NCBI GenBank assembly: GCA_946122785.1
Contig: CAMGYJ010000007.1
Span: 37,287,587 to 37,351,586 of the forward strand
Direction: 5' to 3'
DNA length: 64,000 bases
DNA from: Linum tenue
Lineage: Eukaryota; Streptophyta; Magnoliopsida; Malpighiales; Linaceae
Below the pieces are notes generated by a model, which made no database searches, had not been told where the DNA came from, and was given only the letters and a program-made list of their open reading frames with translations. Shown piece after piece: positions 39,061 through 49,806 of the stretch (the first letter of the stretch is position 1; the number at the start of each line of letters is the position of its first letter). Position numbers and translations under genes: made by a program.

Positions 39061-39861
39061 TGAGTAACCAAATCTGGACCCCTTCTTTTAAGTGGCTGTA
39101 GATCTAAGGGTGGAGAATTAAAGGAATTTATTTTCCCTAGTTTTCTTAATCGGACCATATCTTCTTCATTCTAACTTGGATTTCAATTTTTTTTTGCACA
39201 GATGGAACGAGTTCGCTGTGCTCTACAAAATGCTATCCATTTTCAATTTTTTTTTAGAAAAAAAATTTCCATGCCTCTCGGTACCAACTCCGTACCATAT
39301 GGTATCTCCTTTGTTTTTTAGTCGTTTTCGGAAATTTTTGCACAGAAGGAACGATTTAATCATAATCTATTGGATTTCAAAACTTTCTGGGTGAAAATAT
39401 TTCTTACCTCTTGTTACTAACTTCATACCATGCTATACCACCTTGGTACGGGATGATATTTTTCATACCATATGGTATGCTCTTATTTAATATCAGTCAA
39501 TACCATATGGTATAGACCGGTAATAACTGGCTCAAATTTCTTCGTTCAAAAAAATATCAAAGTGGATATCATTTTGAAGAGCACAATTAATCTGATCTAA
39601 CTGTGCAAAAAAAATTAAATTTCGACTTAAAATGAGTGAGAAATCGTTCTTTAAAGATTAAAGGAGGGAAAATTGAAGGTTTTTTCAGGAGAGAGAAAGG
39701 CGCTGATGTGACGGATTCTGATTGGGTTATGCATAGGGTTATTGACCACAAGGTTGTTGACAGGATCCGCTTCCCACAGTTACACCCCTTTACATGCACT
39801 GTCCACAAGTCACGGTTAGCTCTCTCAAGAAGGAATTGAAGCTCAACACCAATGATGTTGA
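39061..39861. other. Unassigned repeat-like DNA with TACCATATGGTA palindromes
   Basis: Two similar segments (39177-39235 and 39330-39390: GGATTTCAA..., TTTTTGCACAGA(T/A)GGAACGA) suggest an old duplication. The 12-bp palindrome TACCATATGGTA occurs at 39293, 39466 and 39501. An ORF at 39636-39839 has no recognised domain. Confidence 0.4.
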
Positions 39862-40545
39862 TACCATTACCATGATAATTTCTCTCTCCCTATTGGCGTG
39901 CTACTTCCAATCTAAGGTGCTCTAATAGCCAAATCAATAATCTCAATTAATGCAGAATTGAACATCAAACATGCATAGATCGTATATAAATTCGAGTTTA
40001 GGAAAAAAGAGTACTCATACATTCATCAATTCAAAAATTCATAGCTTGGGTTCATCAAAACCCAAGTGAAGGAGATTACCCCATGGAAGAGTAAAGTGCA
40101 AAAAATCTACTCTAAGCTATGATTCCTACCTCAAGCCTGATATTCGGGCTTCCTTGATGAAGAAATCCACAACAATTGCTCCAATATCGCCCCTGGACCT
40201 TCCTCTGCCTCTAGAGCACCTCCTAGGGTCGTTTGGAATCCAAATACCCTGCCTCCAAATTTAGATATGAAAAATTAACTTTATACTACTTTGTGTCGGC
40301 AGGTGAAACCTAGTCGAGTTTTGGGTTACCTTGGATCAAGTTTTGGAGCCCCCAAGCCGAGTTGCCAAACGACCGCTAAATGACCTCGAAACTTGCGCCT
40401 AAACCATCCTTTCACATACTAGGACCTGCATTACATCAAATGATCACAATCTAGCATAAAATGGACAAATGAGACATGTAATCAAGTCAAATGATCAAGG
40501 AACAATCAAGAAATGAGGGTTAAAATATGTGTAATTTAGCTCGAA
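39862..40545 (-). mobile_element. Diverged LTR relic of the 41043-46633 family
   Basis: Blocks such as AATCAATAATCTCAATTAATGCAGAATTGAA, AAGAGTACTCATACATTCATC, and CAAAACCCAAGTGAAGG...TTACCCCATGG parallel 41590-41760 in the intact LTR (AATCAATAATCTTGACTAAAGC, AGGAGTACTCATACAATCATCC, CAAAACCTAAGTGAAGGGAAGTTACTCCATAG). It is too diverged to be a recent copy. Confidence 0.6.
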
Positions 40546-41042
40546 TGACCGCCTAAGTTTAATAATTCATTAATATTTTCTCTATACTACACCCCATTAA
40601 AGGTTGTACTTAGCCTTTGATTGGGATATGTATAGTTAGTAGTGAGCCAAATGTGTTCACCCCATGAAGGGGAAAAGCATTACACTATAAAAGAGAAAGG
40701 AGAGACTGGTGTATGCTACTACCCCCGTACGGGTTGTGTCAATCGTTTGTATGGTCTATCTAACTAACCCATCCTGAACCAATTATAACTCAGAATGGCA
40801 TTGCTAATATAGTGGCTACCAAGGTCTTATTCCACGAGTCTCGATACCATATGGTACTTATTACTTCGTTGTTATCTATTCAATCATTACTCTCCCTCCA
40901 CCTAACACAACCCACAAAGACCCAATGTCACCTCAATCTAAGTTTACGTGCTAGGGTTGCTCACATAATTCCTCTCAACAGGTTTAACCTATCATGCATA
41001 CTACATTGTTGCTTCGATCAGAACGTGTTCGACCTATCTAGC
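40546..41042 (-). mobile_element. Left part of an older LTR split by the complete element
   Basis: 40790-40840 (AATGGCATTGCTAATATAGTGGCTACCAAGG) resembles the conserved end block of this LTR lineage. The sequence stops at CTAGC (41038-41042), the target duplicated by the complete element, and resumes at 46634. A fourth TACCATATGGTA palindrome is at 40845-40856. Confidence 0.5.
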
Positions 41043-42553
41043 TGACTCGCTATGACACAACTCCTAACAATGGCCAAGTGTAACCAATGAAAGGGACTGC
41101 ACTATAGTGGCTCAAGTAATAAATATCGAATCCACGGGTCTCTAGAGTTACTATTACTCAGCTTCAGTTCATTATCTAGCAAACCAGATTAAGATGGAAG
41201 AACTAAAACTACTCTAACAAACTACAGTTAAAGTTAATCTAATTACAGGTTGGGAACTCACTTATGTATGATTCCCCCTAGCCACTAGCCAGATTAATGA
41301 TTGATGATCTCTAACTTGTTTCACTTTCATTTACAATGCGGAGAATCCTTGACTAAACCTTGAATCTCTACTAAAGGATCAAGGCCCTCTTGAGTCAATT
41401 GTCTAGAGGGACGTATCCTTCTCTAGAACAACCGATCAAGGCGTTCTGAACTAGATTCCCTCTATCGAATGAGGTTCTCAATCGATACAAAGCAGTGAAT
41501 CAACCCTCGACTAAAGCAATCGATCCAATAGTATCAATCTATGGTGCTCTGTTGACCTAATCAGGTATTCGCTCTCATAGGATCAAAGCAGAATCAATAA
41601 TCTTGACTAAAGCATAATTGAATCATGAAAACGTGCATAGATTGAATATGAACTCAAGATTATCAAGTAGGAGTACTCATACAATCATCCAATCAAACAA
41701 ACATAGCTAGGGTTCCTCAAAACCTAAGTGAAGGGAAGTTACTCCATAGAGAAGAGAGAGACTCCAGTAAGAATCTTCATATGATCAGCCTTCAAGTCCG
41801 GGCTTGTTCCTCGAGCTTCCAAGGCGAAGAAATCCTCCAATTCCACTCCAAGAATGCCCTCAAATCGCCCTCTCTCTCTTTGGTTTGTCCCTTGGGTGTT
41901 TGGGATCCAAAACCCAGCTCTCCCCTTGCAAAAACGCACAAAACAGGCTTTTAACAGCCTGCGTTCGCGATCCCCGGTCAGAATACCCGGTCGGGTATCA
42001 ACAAAATGCTCCGGGTCACTCTTCTGGGCAAAAGGGAAAATACCCGGTCGGGTATTTTTAGTACCGGTCGGGTATTTTTAGTACCGGTCGGGTATTTTTG
42101 GTTCACGAACGGGGGGCTTCTGATGCTGCCAAAAATCCCCTATCAGATGGCCAAAATACCCGGTAGGGTATTATGGTCGGGTATTTTGCAGTTCCGGGTC
42201 CCCTATCTTTGATTCTTCGTTTCTCCCTCGTTCGGACTCCAAATCAGGTGACGTTTGATCCCAAACGCTCGTAGTCTCATCCTCTTTCTTCTCATGACAA
42301 GATTACATGATTATATTGTCACAAACTGAGGTAGAAATCCATTCTTCTTCAAGTCATACCCGAGTTTCTTCCCCCGAGTCGCCAATTGATCTCCGATTGA
42401 CTTGAAACTTGCGCCTACGCTTCACTTTATGTGCTAGGACCTGAAATGTCACAAAGGAAGACAACCTAGCATAAAATAGGCCAAAGAAGCGATAATGCAA
42501 GCTTAAACGATCAAGAAACAAAGGGGAAAACATGTGCAAATATCGAGTCATCA
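41043..42553 (-). repeat. 3' LTR of the complete element (1511 bp)
   Basis: On the minus strand it starts TGATGACTCGATATTTGC and ends GTCATAGCGAGTCA. It contains repeated TACCGGTCGGGTATTTTTAG motifs at 41985-42095. It lacks about 20 bp present in the other LTR near 46050. Confidence 0.9.
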
Positions 42554-42568
42554 AATCCCCCCACACTT
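42554..42568 (-). other. Polypurine tract of the complete LTR element
   Basis: Minus-strand AAGTGTGGGGGGATT immediately precedes the LTR start TGATGACTCG. Just upstream on that strand is GGTTTGCTTGGGGACAAGCAAAC, a near-palindrome shared with the element at the left end of the window (1311-1331). Confidence 0.85.
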
Positions 42569-43773
42569 AACCGTTTGCTTGTCCCCAAGCAAACCTAACT
42601 CAAACCAATGCAACTCTCCAGAACTCTATAGCAACACGCACCCTCAATCGTTGATAGAGGATTTTCTAGATCATTTAGCAGCTTACGAGGTCAACCGACG
42701 CACAAGTCATCTCATAGCTTCTTCGGCGAGAACGCTAGTCTCGAGTCGACATCGTGTCAAATAATGATCAGAGGACAAATGAATAGTGGACGAAGAGACT
42801 CTCAAAAACAAAAGATCATGGACTCACATTTTTCAAGGTGCTCTTATTTTCTTTTTGAAGACGGTTGGAACCCCTTTTTTTCCTTTTCTTTTGTTCTCTT
42901 TTGTTCTCTTTTTTTTTTCAAGGGTTCCAACCCGATTTTCAGGAAACGGGGCTCCCACCTAGCAACGGTTTTGCGGGAACCCGGCTCTTACCGGCCATGC
43001 CGGGAGCGAATGTCTCGAGCCTCGTGCGGGGAAAAGGAATGTAAGGGGGCTGGATGTAGTAGGTGGAAATTGGGAACGGATTCCCGTCTCCCCTTACACA
43101 CTTTCGCCTTATTCACACGGTAGACGTTATTTTAAAGCACATTTTCGAGCACCTTTTATTTCAAAACATGATACAGGAGTCCATGACAGGTAGAGAGTCC
43201 ACAACACCACACAATTCAAGGGTCCTAAGATCACTAATTCACACAATCAACCAACACAATATGAAGAAGAAAGGAGACTTCTTAAATGCATCAACATCCT
43301 CCATAGTGCTACACTACCTCCCTAGGTTGCATATTACTATAAACACTGTCAATTCAAAGCATACTGAGCAGGCAATTGCAAGGAACACATACTTGGAGCC
43401 CTCAAATAGAAATTTGGACAGTGGACTAGGCTCCAAGCACACAAACAGCCAACATTCACACGCATTCATAATCGAACATCCCCCCACACTTAAGCACGAC
43501 ATTGTCCTCAATGGAGGAAAGATAAGGAGGGTAGAACGAAGTTACCAGATCAACGGTGAATGATGGTGGACGGGGCAGGCGGTGCATTCCAGGAGGAGAG
43601 AGTAGTCGGAACACAAACACCGCACAAAATCTCACAAAGGTTGAGTTATTGACTCTAAAATCAAAGAACAAAACTGACTCAACTGAAGAGAAATAGGGAA
43701 AGAAATGCAAACCGACTGGTTGGGTTGCCTAGCAACAAGCGCTTCTTTCACGTTGTGAGCCGGACAATGGCTC

Positions 43774-44958
43774 CTAAGTTTCGGTCCCTCCCAGAACCTC
43801 TTTGAAGTTGAGGTTCTCGTCAATGAGGTGGAGTCTCAAGTCACGAGCATGTGGTATGACAGGTGAGGGAAGCTCGTGCACTTGATGCAGATGAAGTCTC
43901 CACCCTCGAGACCTCTCCTTCTCTTCTCCCGTCTCATTGCCCCAAACCAGATATGACAACATCGATTGACCACCATCGCATCCACCAAGAGGGACCGATG
44001 TCGATGTGGCCTTGGTCTGGCAAAGAGACACTGCAAATGGGTCCTTGCTAAGCAGTTCCTCGAAGTTCGGTGGAGATATCACATGTAAATCATGGCCGGT
44101 GCAAGCGTCTTCCACCTCAACTTCGTCCTCGGCCTGGACGCCAATTGCTTCTTCAACCTCCCTTCCTTCTTCATGTGGTATCACTCCTGGAAAATGATCA
44201 AGAACTACTTCTGCTTCACTTTCGTCATCCTCCACAACTTCTTTCTGCACCCTTTCTTGCTCTTCTTCTTCCAGCACGGATTGGGGGGAAAGTCGCCAAG
44301 CAATTTCTTTCATGAGATCATCTTGCATCTCCTTGCTCATGCTCACCTCTTCAAAGATCAATGTGGGATGTGGGAAGGTGTGGTCGGCTATGATAGGACA
44401 TTCCTGATCATGATCATCACGGGAGCTCTCCGTGACAACTTCTGTGTGCTCCACATTGTCCTTGTAGCCTTCTTCTTCCTCCTCCTCTTCTAGTATGGTA
44501 GCAGAAGGGTGATCTTGAGCAGGTTGTGCATAAGATTGCTCAAGATCATCGAGGCTCTTCTTAATGCTCAGGAGGATCTCCTCTGTTTCACGATAGGCCT
44601 GGGTACAAAGATCCATCCTGGAGCATGATCTCTCACTGTCTCGAGCAAAGTGCTCCATGAGAAGCCTCAATTCATAGTTTGGATCTGGCTGTGGAGTGTA
44701 GCATGGCTCTGTAGAATGGCCCGTGAAGGCCGCCATGGGTACGTAACTCCAGCTCCGATGGCCCTTCTGGTTGTGGGAGAAAGTATTCTTGGTAATGAGG
44801 TTGTTCTTGATATGCCAAGGGGTCTGATTGTTCTCCGCAGTAAGGGGGTTGGTACTAGAACCCCAATCCATAGTCTTCTCCTCCTTGATTGCTCCAGGGA
44901 GTCTCGGGGTAATACCACTCGGATGGTGGTGGATACCCCCAATGGTTGGAGAAGCCAT
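43774..44958 (-). CDS. Acidic ORF of the non-autonomous LTR element, 394 aa
   Basis: Open from an ATG at 44958. The first 75 residues are Pro-, His- and Asn-rich. A region DPNYELRLLMEHFARDSERS, with further helix-forming text (YRETEEILLSIKKSLDDLEQ), may form a coiled coil, and long acidic runs follow (EEEEEEEG at about residue 155, VLEEEEQERVQ, AEDEVEVEDA). The C-terminal part contains SPPNFEELLSKDPFAV and LRLHLIDENLNFKEVLGG. No zinc knuckle, protease or polymerase motif is visible. In a second frame an ATG at 44970 opens MDPHGFSNHWGYPPPSEWYY and then hits a stop; beyond it that frame reads YQPPYCGEQSDPLAYQEQPH, which looks more like an authentic leader. So the original protein probably began there and a frameshift now joins it to the acidic part. 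Its function is unknown; gag-related is a guess. Confidence 0.5.
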   Translation of the reverse strand: MASPTIGGIHHHPSGITPRLPGAIKEEKTMDWGSSTNPLTAENNQTPWHIKNNLITKNTFSHNQKGHRSWSYVPMAAFTGHSTEPCYTPQPDPNYELRLLMEHFARDSERSCSRMDLCTQAYRETEEILLSIKKSLDDLEQSYAQPAQDHPSATILEEEEEEEGYKDNVEHTEVVTESSRDDHDQECPIIADHTFPHPTLIFEEVSMSKEMQDDLMKEIAWRLSPQSVLEEEEQERVQKEVVEDDESEAEVVLDHFPGVIPHEEGREVEEAIGVQAEDEVEVEDACTGHDLHVISPPNFEELLSKDPFAVSLCQTKATSTSVPLGGCDGGQSMLSYLVWGNETGEEKERSRGWRLHLHQVHELPSPVIPHARDLRLHLIDENLNFKEVLGGTET

Positions 44959-45080
44959 GAGGATCCATGATTTAGATCTGCACCAACAAAAACAAAAACA
45001 CCCAAGTGAAAAGCAAGGGTGGAAAAGAAAAGAAAAATGCTAAAATAACAAACTTCTTCCTTTCCCAATAATCTAGAAAG

Positions 45081-45098
45081 TCTCCGACAACGGCGCCA
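45081..45098 (-). other. Primer binding site (tRNA-Asp type)
   Basis: Minus-strand TGGCGCCGTTGTCGGAGA lies six bases after the LTR end. It differs at two positions from the TGGCGCCGTTGCCGGGGA complement of the tRNA-Asp 3' end used by Athila/Tat-type plant elements. Confidence 0.85.
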
Positions 45099-45104
45099 AA
45101 AACT

Positions 45105-46633
45105 TGACTCGCTATGACACAACTCCTAACAGTGGCCAAGTGTAACCAATAAAAGGGACTGCAGTATAGTGGCTCAAGTAATAAATATCGAATCCACGGG
45201 TCTCTAGAGTTACTATTACTCATCTTCAGTTCATTATCTAGCAAACCAGATTAAGATGGAAGAACTAAAACTACTCTAACAAACTACAGTAAAAGTTAAT
45301 CTAATTACAGGTTGGGAACTCACTTAGGTATGATTCCCCCTAGCCACTAGCCAGATTAATGATTGATGATCTCTAACTTGTTTCACTTTCATTCACAATG
45401 CGGAGAATCCTTGACTAAACCTTGAATCTCGACTAAAGGATCAAGGCCCTCTTGAGTCAATTGCCTAGAGGGACGTATCCTTCTCTAGAACAACCGATCA
45501 AGGCGTTCTGAACTAGATTCCCTCTATCGAATGAGGTTCTCAATCGATACAAAGCAGTGAATCAACCCTCGACTAAAGCAATCGATCCAATACTATCAAT
45601 CTATGGTGCTCTATTGACCTAATCACGTATTCGCTCTCATAGGATCAAAGCAGAATCAATAATCTCGACTAAAGCAGAATTGATTCATGAAACGTGCATA
45701 GATTGAATATGAACTCAAGATTATCAAGTAGGAGTACTCATACAATCATCCAATCAAACAAACATAGCTAGGGTTCCTCAAAACCTAAGCGAAGGGAAGT
45801 TATTCCATAGAGAAGAGAGAGACTGCAGTAAGAATCTTCAGATGATCAGTCTTCAAGTCCGGGCTTGTTCCTCGAGCTTCCAAGGCGAAGAAATCCTCCA
45901 ATTCCACTTCAAGAATGCCCTCAAATCGCCCTCTCTCTTTGGTTCGTCCCTTGGGTGTTTGGGATCCAAAACCCAGCTCTCCCCTTGCAAAAATGCACAA
46001 AACAGGCTTTTAACAGCCTGCGTTCGCGATCCCCGGTCAGAATACCCGGTAGGGTATTTAGGGAACCGGTCGGGTATCAACAAAATTCTCCGGGTCACTC
46101 TTCTGGGCAAAAGGGAAAATACCTGGTCGGGTATTTTTAGTACCAGCCGAGTATTTTTAGTACCGGTCGGGTATTTTTGGTTCATGATCGGGGGGCCTTC
46201 TGATGCTGCCAAAAATCCCCTATCAGATGGCCAAAATACCCAGTAGGGTATTATGGTCGGGTATTTTGCAGTTTCGGGTCCCCTATCTTTGATTCTTCGT
46301 TTCTCCCTCGTTCGGACTCCAAATCAGGTGTCGTTTGATCCCAGACGCTTGTAGTCTCGTTCGATTTCTTCTCATGACAAGATTACATGATTATATGGTC
46401 AAAAAATGAGGTAGAAATCCATTATTCTTCAAGTCATACCCGAGTTTCTTCCCCCGAGTCGCCAATTGATCTCCAATTGACTTGAAACTTGCGCCTACGC
46501 TTCAATTTATGTGCTATGACTTGAAATGTGACAGAGGAACACAACCTAGAGTAAAATAGGCCAAAGAAGCGATAATGCAAGCTTAAACGATCAAGAAACA
46601 AAGGGGAAAACATGTGCAAATATCGAGTCATCA
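45105..46633 (-). repeat. 5' LTR of the complete element (1529 bp)
   Basis: Nearly identical to 41043-42553 by eye, with scattered substitutions (for example AACAGTGG against AACAATGG at the start) and an additional GGTAGGGTATTTAGGGAACC block near 46048-46068. On the minus strand it holds the promoter expected to drive the element. No TATA box was pinned down. Confidence 0.9.
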
Positions 46634-47660
46634 CTAGCATTATTTTTGGAGGGCATTCCTATAGCAGGGGTTTGGTGGCTACGTCCACTAAGGAACTCTA
46701 AGATCATTCATATACCCTTTATTAGCCATTTGGTGATACCCAGTCTAATTCTAAAGTTCCCACCTAGTGTTAAACTCAGTTGTAGGCTAGTAGGAACGAG
46801 TTTGGTGACTTACTCAAGCATAATCAAGCATAAATTCACTAAAACAAACATATCCATTCATAAACCCTAATACAATTACATTTACATTGAAAACCTAATC
46901 TAGAGTTTTAGGGGTTTAACCCCTAGTACCTTAGAGAATTACCCATGAAGGGGGAGGAAGATACATGGAAGAAAGTAGAAGTCTTGATGTGCGAGAGCTC
47001 CCTTCCTTCTCCTCCTCCTCCTCTTCTCCTTCCTTCAGCATCTCTATCTTAAAACCATAATTTTCAATCCCAATCTCTTCTCATGTAGAGGAGGCACCCC
47101 TTATTTGTAGATTTTCAGAATTTGGGCAAGTTCACTACCGGAGAGGCAAAGTTCAAGATGGTGATCATGGGGGTTGATGTCGCGATCTTGGGTTTTGATT
47201 TTACGTCATGTTGGTAGCTGGCTTCGCGGGCTGACATCGCGATCTCGACCTTGTATGTCGGAGCCACAAACTTTATCGTGGGAAGGTGTAACGAAGGCCG
47301 CGAAGCGACTGTTGATTCTTTCTGGACCTCCCTCGTTGACTGCTCCTGAAGCTCACGCCCTCGCCTCCATACTTCACGGCTGCCATCTCGGGTGTGCTAG
47401 CTGCAATCTTCAAGTCTTGGTTCATGCCCTCACTTTGAGGTCGTGATCTCCCTGCCTTCAACCGTGATCTCTTTGTTTTTGCCCATAACTCTACACTTGT
47501 ACACATTTGTTGTACCTAAAACATACATATCTTTTAATACACCCTATAATAGCAAATTTCATCTGAGGAACGAAACAAAGGCATATTTGACGGTATATTG
47601 GCAATGAATAATATAAATAGACTCAAAACAAGCCTAAATATGGGTCCCAAATAACACTAA
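46634..47660 (-). mobile_element. Right part of the older LTR split by the complete element
   Basis: Resumes at CTAGC after the insertion. Blocks such as TTAGAGAATTACCCATGAAGG and GAAGTCTTGATG sit at the places expected from the intact LTRs, but the sequence is much diverged. ORFs at 47174-47446 and 47273-47506 are overlapping frames without recognised domains. Confidence 0.45.
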
Positions 47661-49806
47661 TTTGACTGTTATCAAGGACATCATTTTCTTGACTCCAATA
47701 TGGAAACACAACTTCAAGATCCAATTTGAAGGTCTCCTCTTCCTCTCTAAACTTTATGTCTTCTCCAAAAGGGAAACCTTAACTCTCTTATCCTCCAATT
47801 ATTGGAAAATTTATTCTCTAAAACTCTCTATAAGTTTCAAGTGAAGACTTTTTAGCTATTTATAGAAGACATGGGCTTAGCCTAGCTCAAGAGCTTCACC
47901 AGCGAAAGTTGAAAGCCATGAACTTTGTTTAATGCCCATGATTTACAAAACATTGTTGTCTTTATAATTTTAATGGAAAAAATCGCTTTTTCAAATTTCT
48001 CCTTAAAAAAGTCATGAACTTTGTTGAATGTCCATGATTAAAAAAGTCAACATAACCCTGATTCCTATTGGTTGTGCTTTATTGTTATCACTATAACAAC
48101 AAAATAGTTGTTTTCATCGTATCCGGTCTTGGTGATTTAAGTGCATTATTTTGCCATAATCCTACAAATGTGAGATTTGCAAAGTAATACATTTGGGAAG
48201 GGACATATACAATTACGGATTTAACTAATCAAAATAGCATACCCCCTCAACTATTTTGCAGTTCCTCACTAGGTCTTCTCTTTTATTTCTTCTTCTAAGT
48301 TTGTTCCTTGTAATTTTATTAAAACTCAAAACAACCCTCAACACACAAATAGTTCGACAGTCTCTAGCTTTGTCTCTTCTCCATCTTCCTCGCATCTCCT
48401 TTGATCCCTAGTGCTTTTGTTCATCCGTCGCCATTTCCTCATAAACCAACTTTCGACCTCATCCCCACCTTGCTGCAACTAGCATTTCTTTTGACTTCTT
48501 CTCCCCCACTACGTTGCCGCTACACCATGATAAGGAAAACATCCTCGTCAATGTCGAGGAGAACAAGCTCAATAAGGATGATACCGGTGACTTCTCTCCG
48601 GTTTCACCCAAAATCAACACCAACAGAGACACAATCACCTCCATATTGCTCCCTCCTTGATCTTGTCGTTCCACATGACTTCCTCAATTTGTTTGAAATC
48701 CTCAGTACATTGTCAGATAATAGAACTGAGGGTGGCGACAAAGCGCCGACACATGACTACCACCTCTCATTCATCAAAACTTTCCTCTTCTCTCTTTATC
48801 CCCGAGAATTTTCAAGTTAGGTTACCATTGTCTCCCTCCTTGTCTTCCTACTCTAAGCACTAGGACCCACAAATTGATGAGCTAGATGAGGATGAAGGCA
48901 ACAGAGGCAAAAGCTTCCCCGCACAAGATCGTGGCCAGGATGCAGGCTTCCATTATATCTTGGTTGATTTAGAGAAGAGGACGAAGAAACGAAGGATGGC
49001 CCTAGTTTGCTTCAAATCATATGTTTACAGTTAATTGACGACGGAGTTTGCACTGAAGGGGTTTTGAGGTTGTGATTGTAGCATGTGGTTTTGTGGCCGA
49101 CGAATCTGGGATGGATGTTTGATTCCCACTTTGCTTGTCTTGAATCAGTTTTTGGATGGAGGTTTTATGGTTTGTGGATTGCGGAGAATTAGAGGCGGGT
49201 GATTGAGGGGTTAGGCATCCACAATTTCCAGATCGTCGGGCCGAAATATGTGTCATGGATGAGTAGACCGAGGTTTTGTGGTATATGGGCTACAAAAATC
49301 GGTGTCGTTGTGGACAACCAAAAAGATATCGAGGAAGGACGCAGGTGGAATATAATGGGGCATTACTATCAATGAACAGTCTAGGTCAAATTCTTCTAGA
49401 TCTGTAGACAAACAAGCTATTTGACCGAAATTTTTTATACAATTTTTTGATTTTTTAGATGAAGGATTGGGCCAAAGTTCCTCAAAATCAAATCCTCATC
49501 TAAACGATCCCTCGTAATACTTATGAAATTAGTTTTTAGAAAATATTTTTTAAGAAAATATTGATTAGAATTGTAATGTCTTTGGAAATCGACCCTCACT
49601 AAACATATATAGTAGTAGTGAGTAGTTTTAACCTAGTTTGCTATGAAAATCATCAAAATATCGATCGTTGTTTTGAAGAGGTCTGAACTCTGAAACATAT
49701 CATTTATGAATTACCCAAAGCAGTCAAAACTCCATTCAATAATTTTGAATGCAAATATAAACATGAAACACCTATGGTACTTGAAAATGTTTGAACCCCT
49801 GACCCA
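47661..49806. other. Intergenic DNA with an unassigned protein-like patch
   Basis: An ORF at 48401-48820 is Ser/Thr/Pro-rich. A different frame at about 48525-48655 (KENILVNVEENKLNKDDTGD) reads more like a true protein, so this may be a broken gene fragment. I cannot assign a family. No other gene is seen. Confidence 0.35.

Larger units (their letters stand above)
41043..46633 (-). mobile_element. Complete LTR retrotransposon (5591 bp), TSD CTAGC
   Basis: Two LTRs in direct orientation (41043-42553 and 45105-46633), a 5-bp duplication CTAGC at 41038-41042 and 46634-46638, a PBS matching tRNA-Asp (45081-45098) and a PPT (42554-42568) define an element transcribed on the minus strand. The PBS type is that of the Athila/Tat branch of Ty3/gypsy. 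The 2.55-kb interior has no recognisable protease, RT, RNase H or integrase, so it is non-autonomous (LARD-like). It carries one long acidic ORF (43774-44958). The LTRs look very similar, so the insertion is fairly recent. Confidence 0.9.

Noticed and set aside
42764..43563. Plus-strand ORFs of 119 and 166 codons inside the LTR element
   Set aside because: They lie antisense to the element's transcription and show no protein-like composition or domain.
44667..45122. 151-codon minus-strand ORF overlapping the 394-codon ORF
   Set aside because: It begins in the LTR and crosses the PBS, so cannot be a normal element ORF; it is a third-frame shadow.
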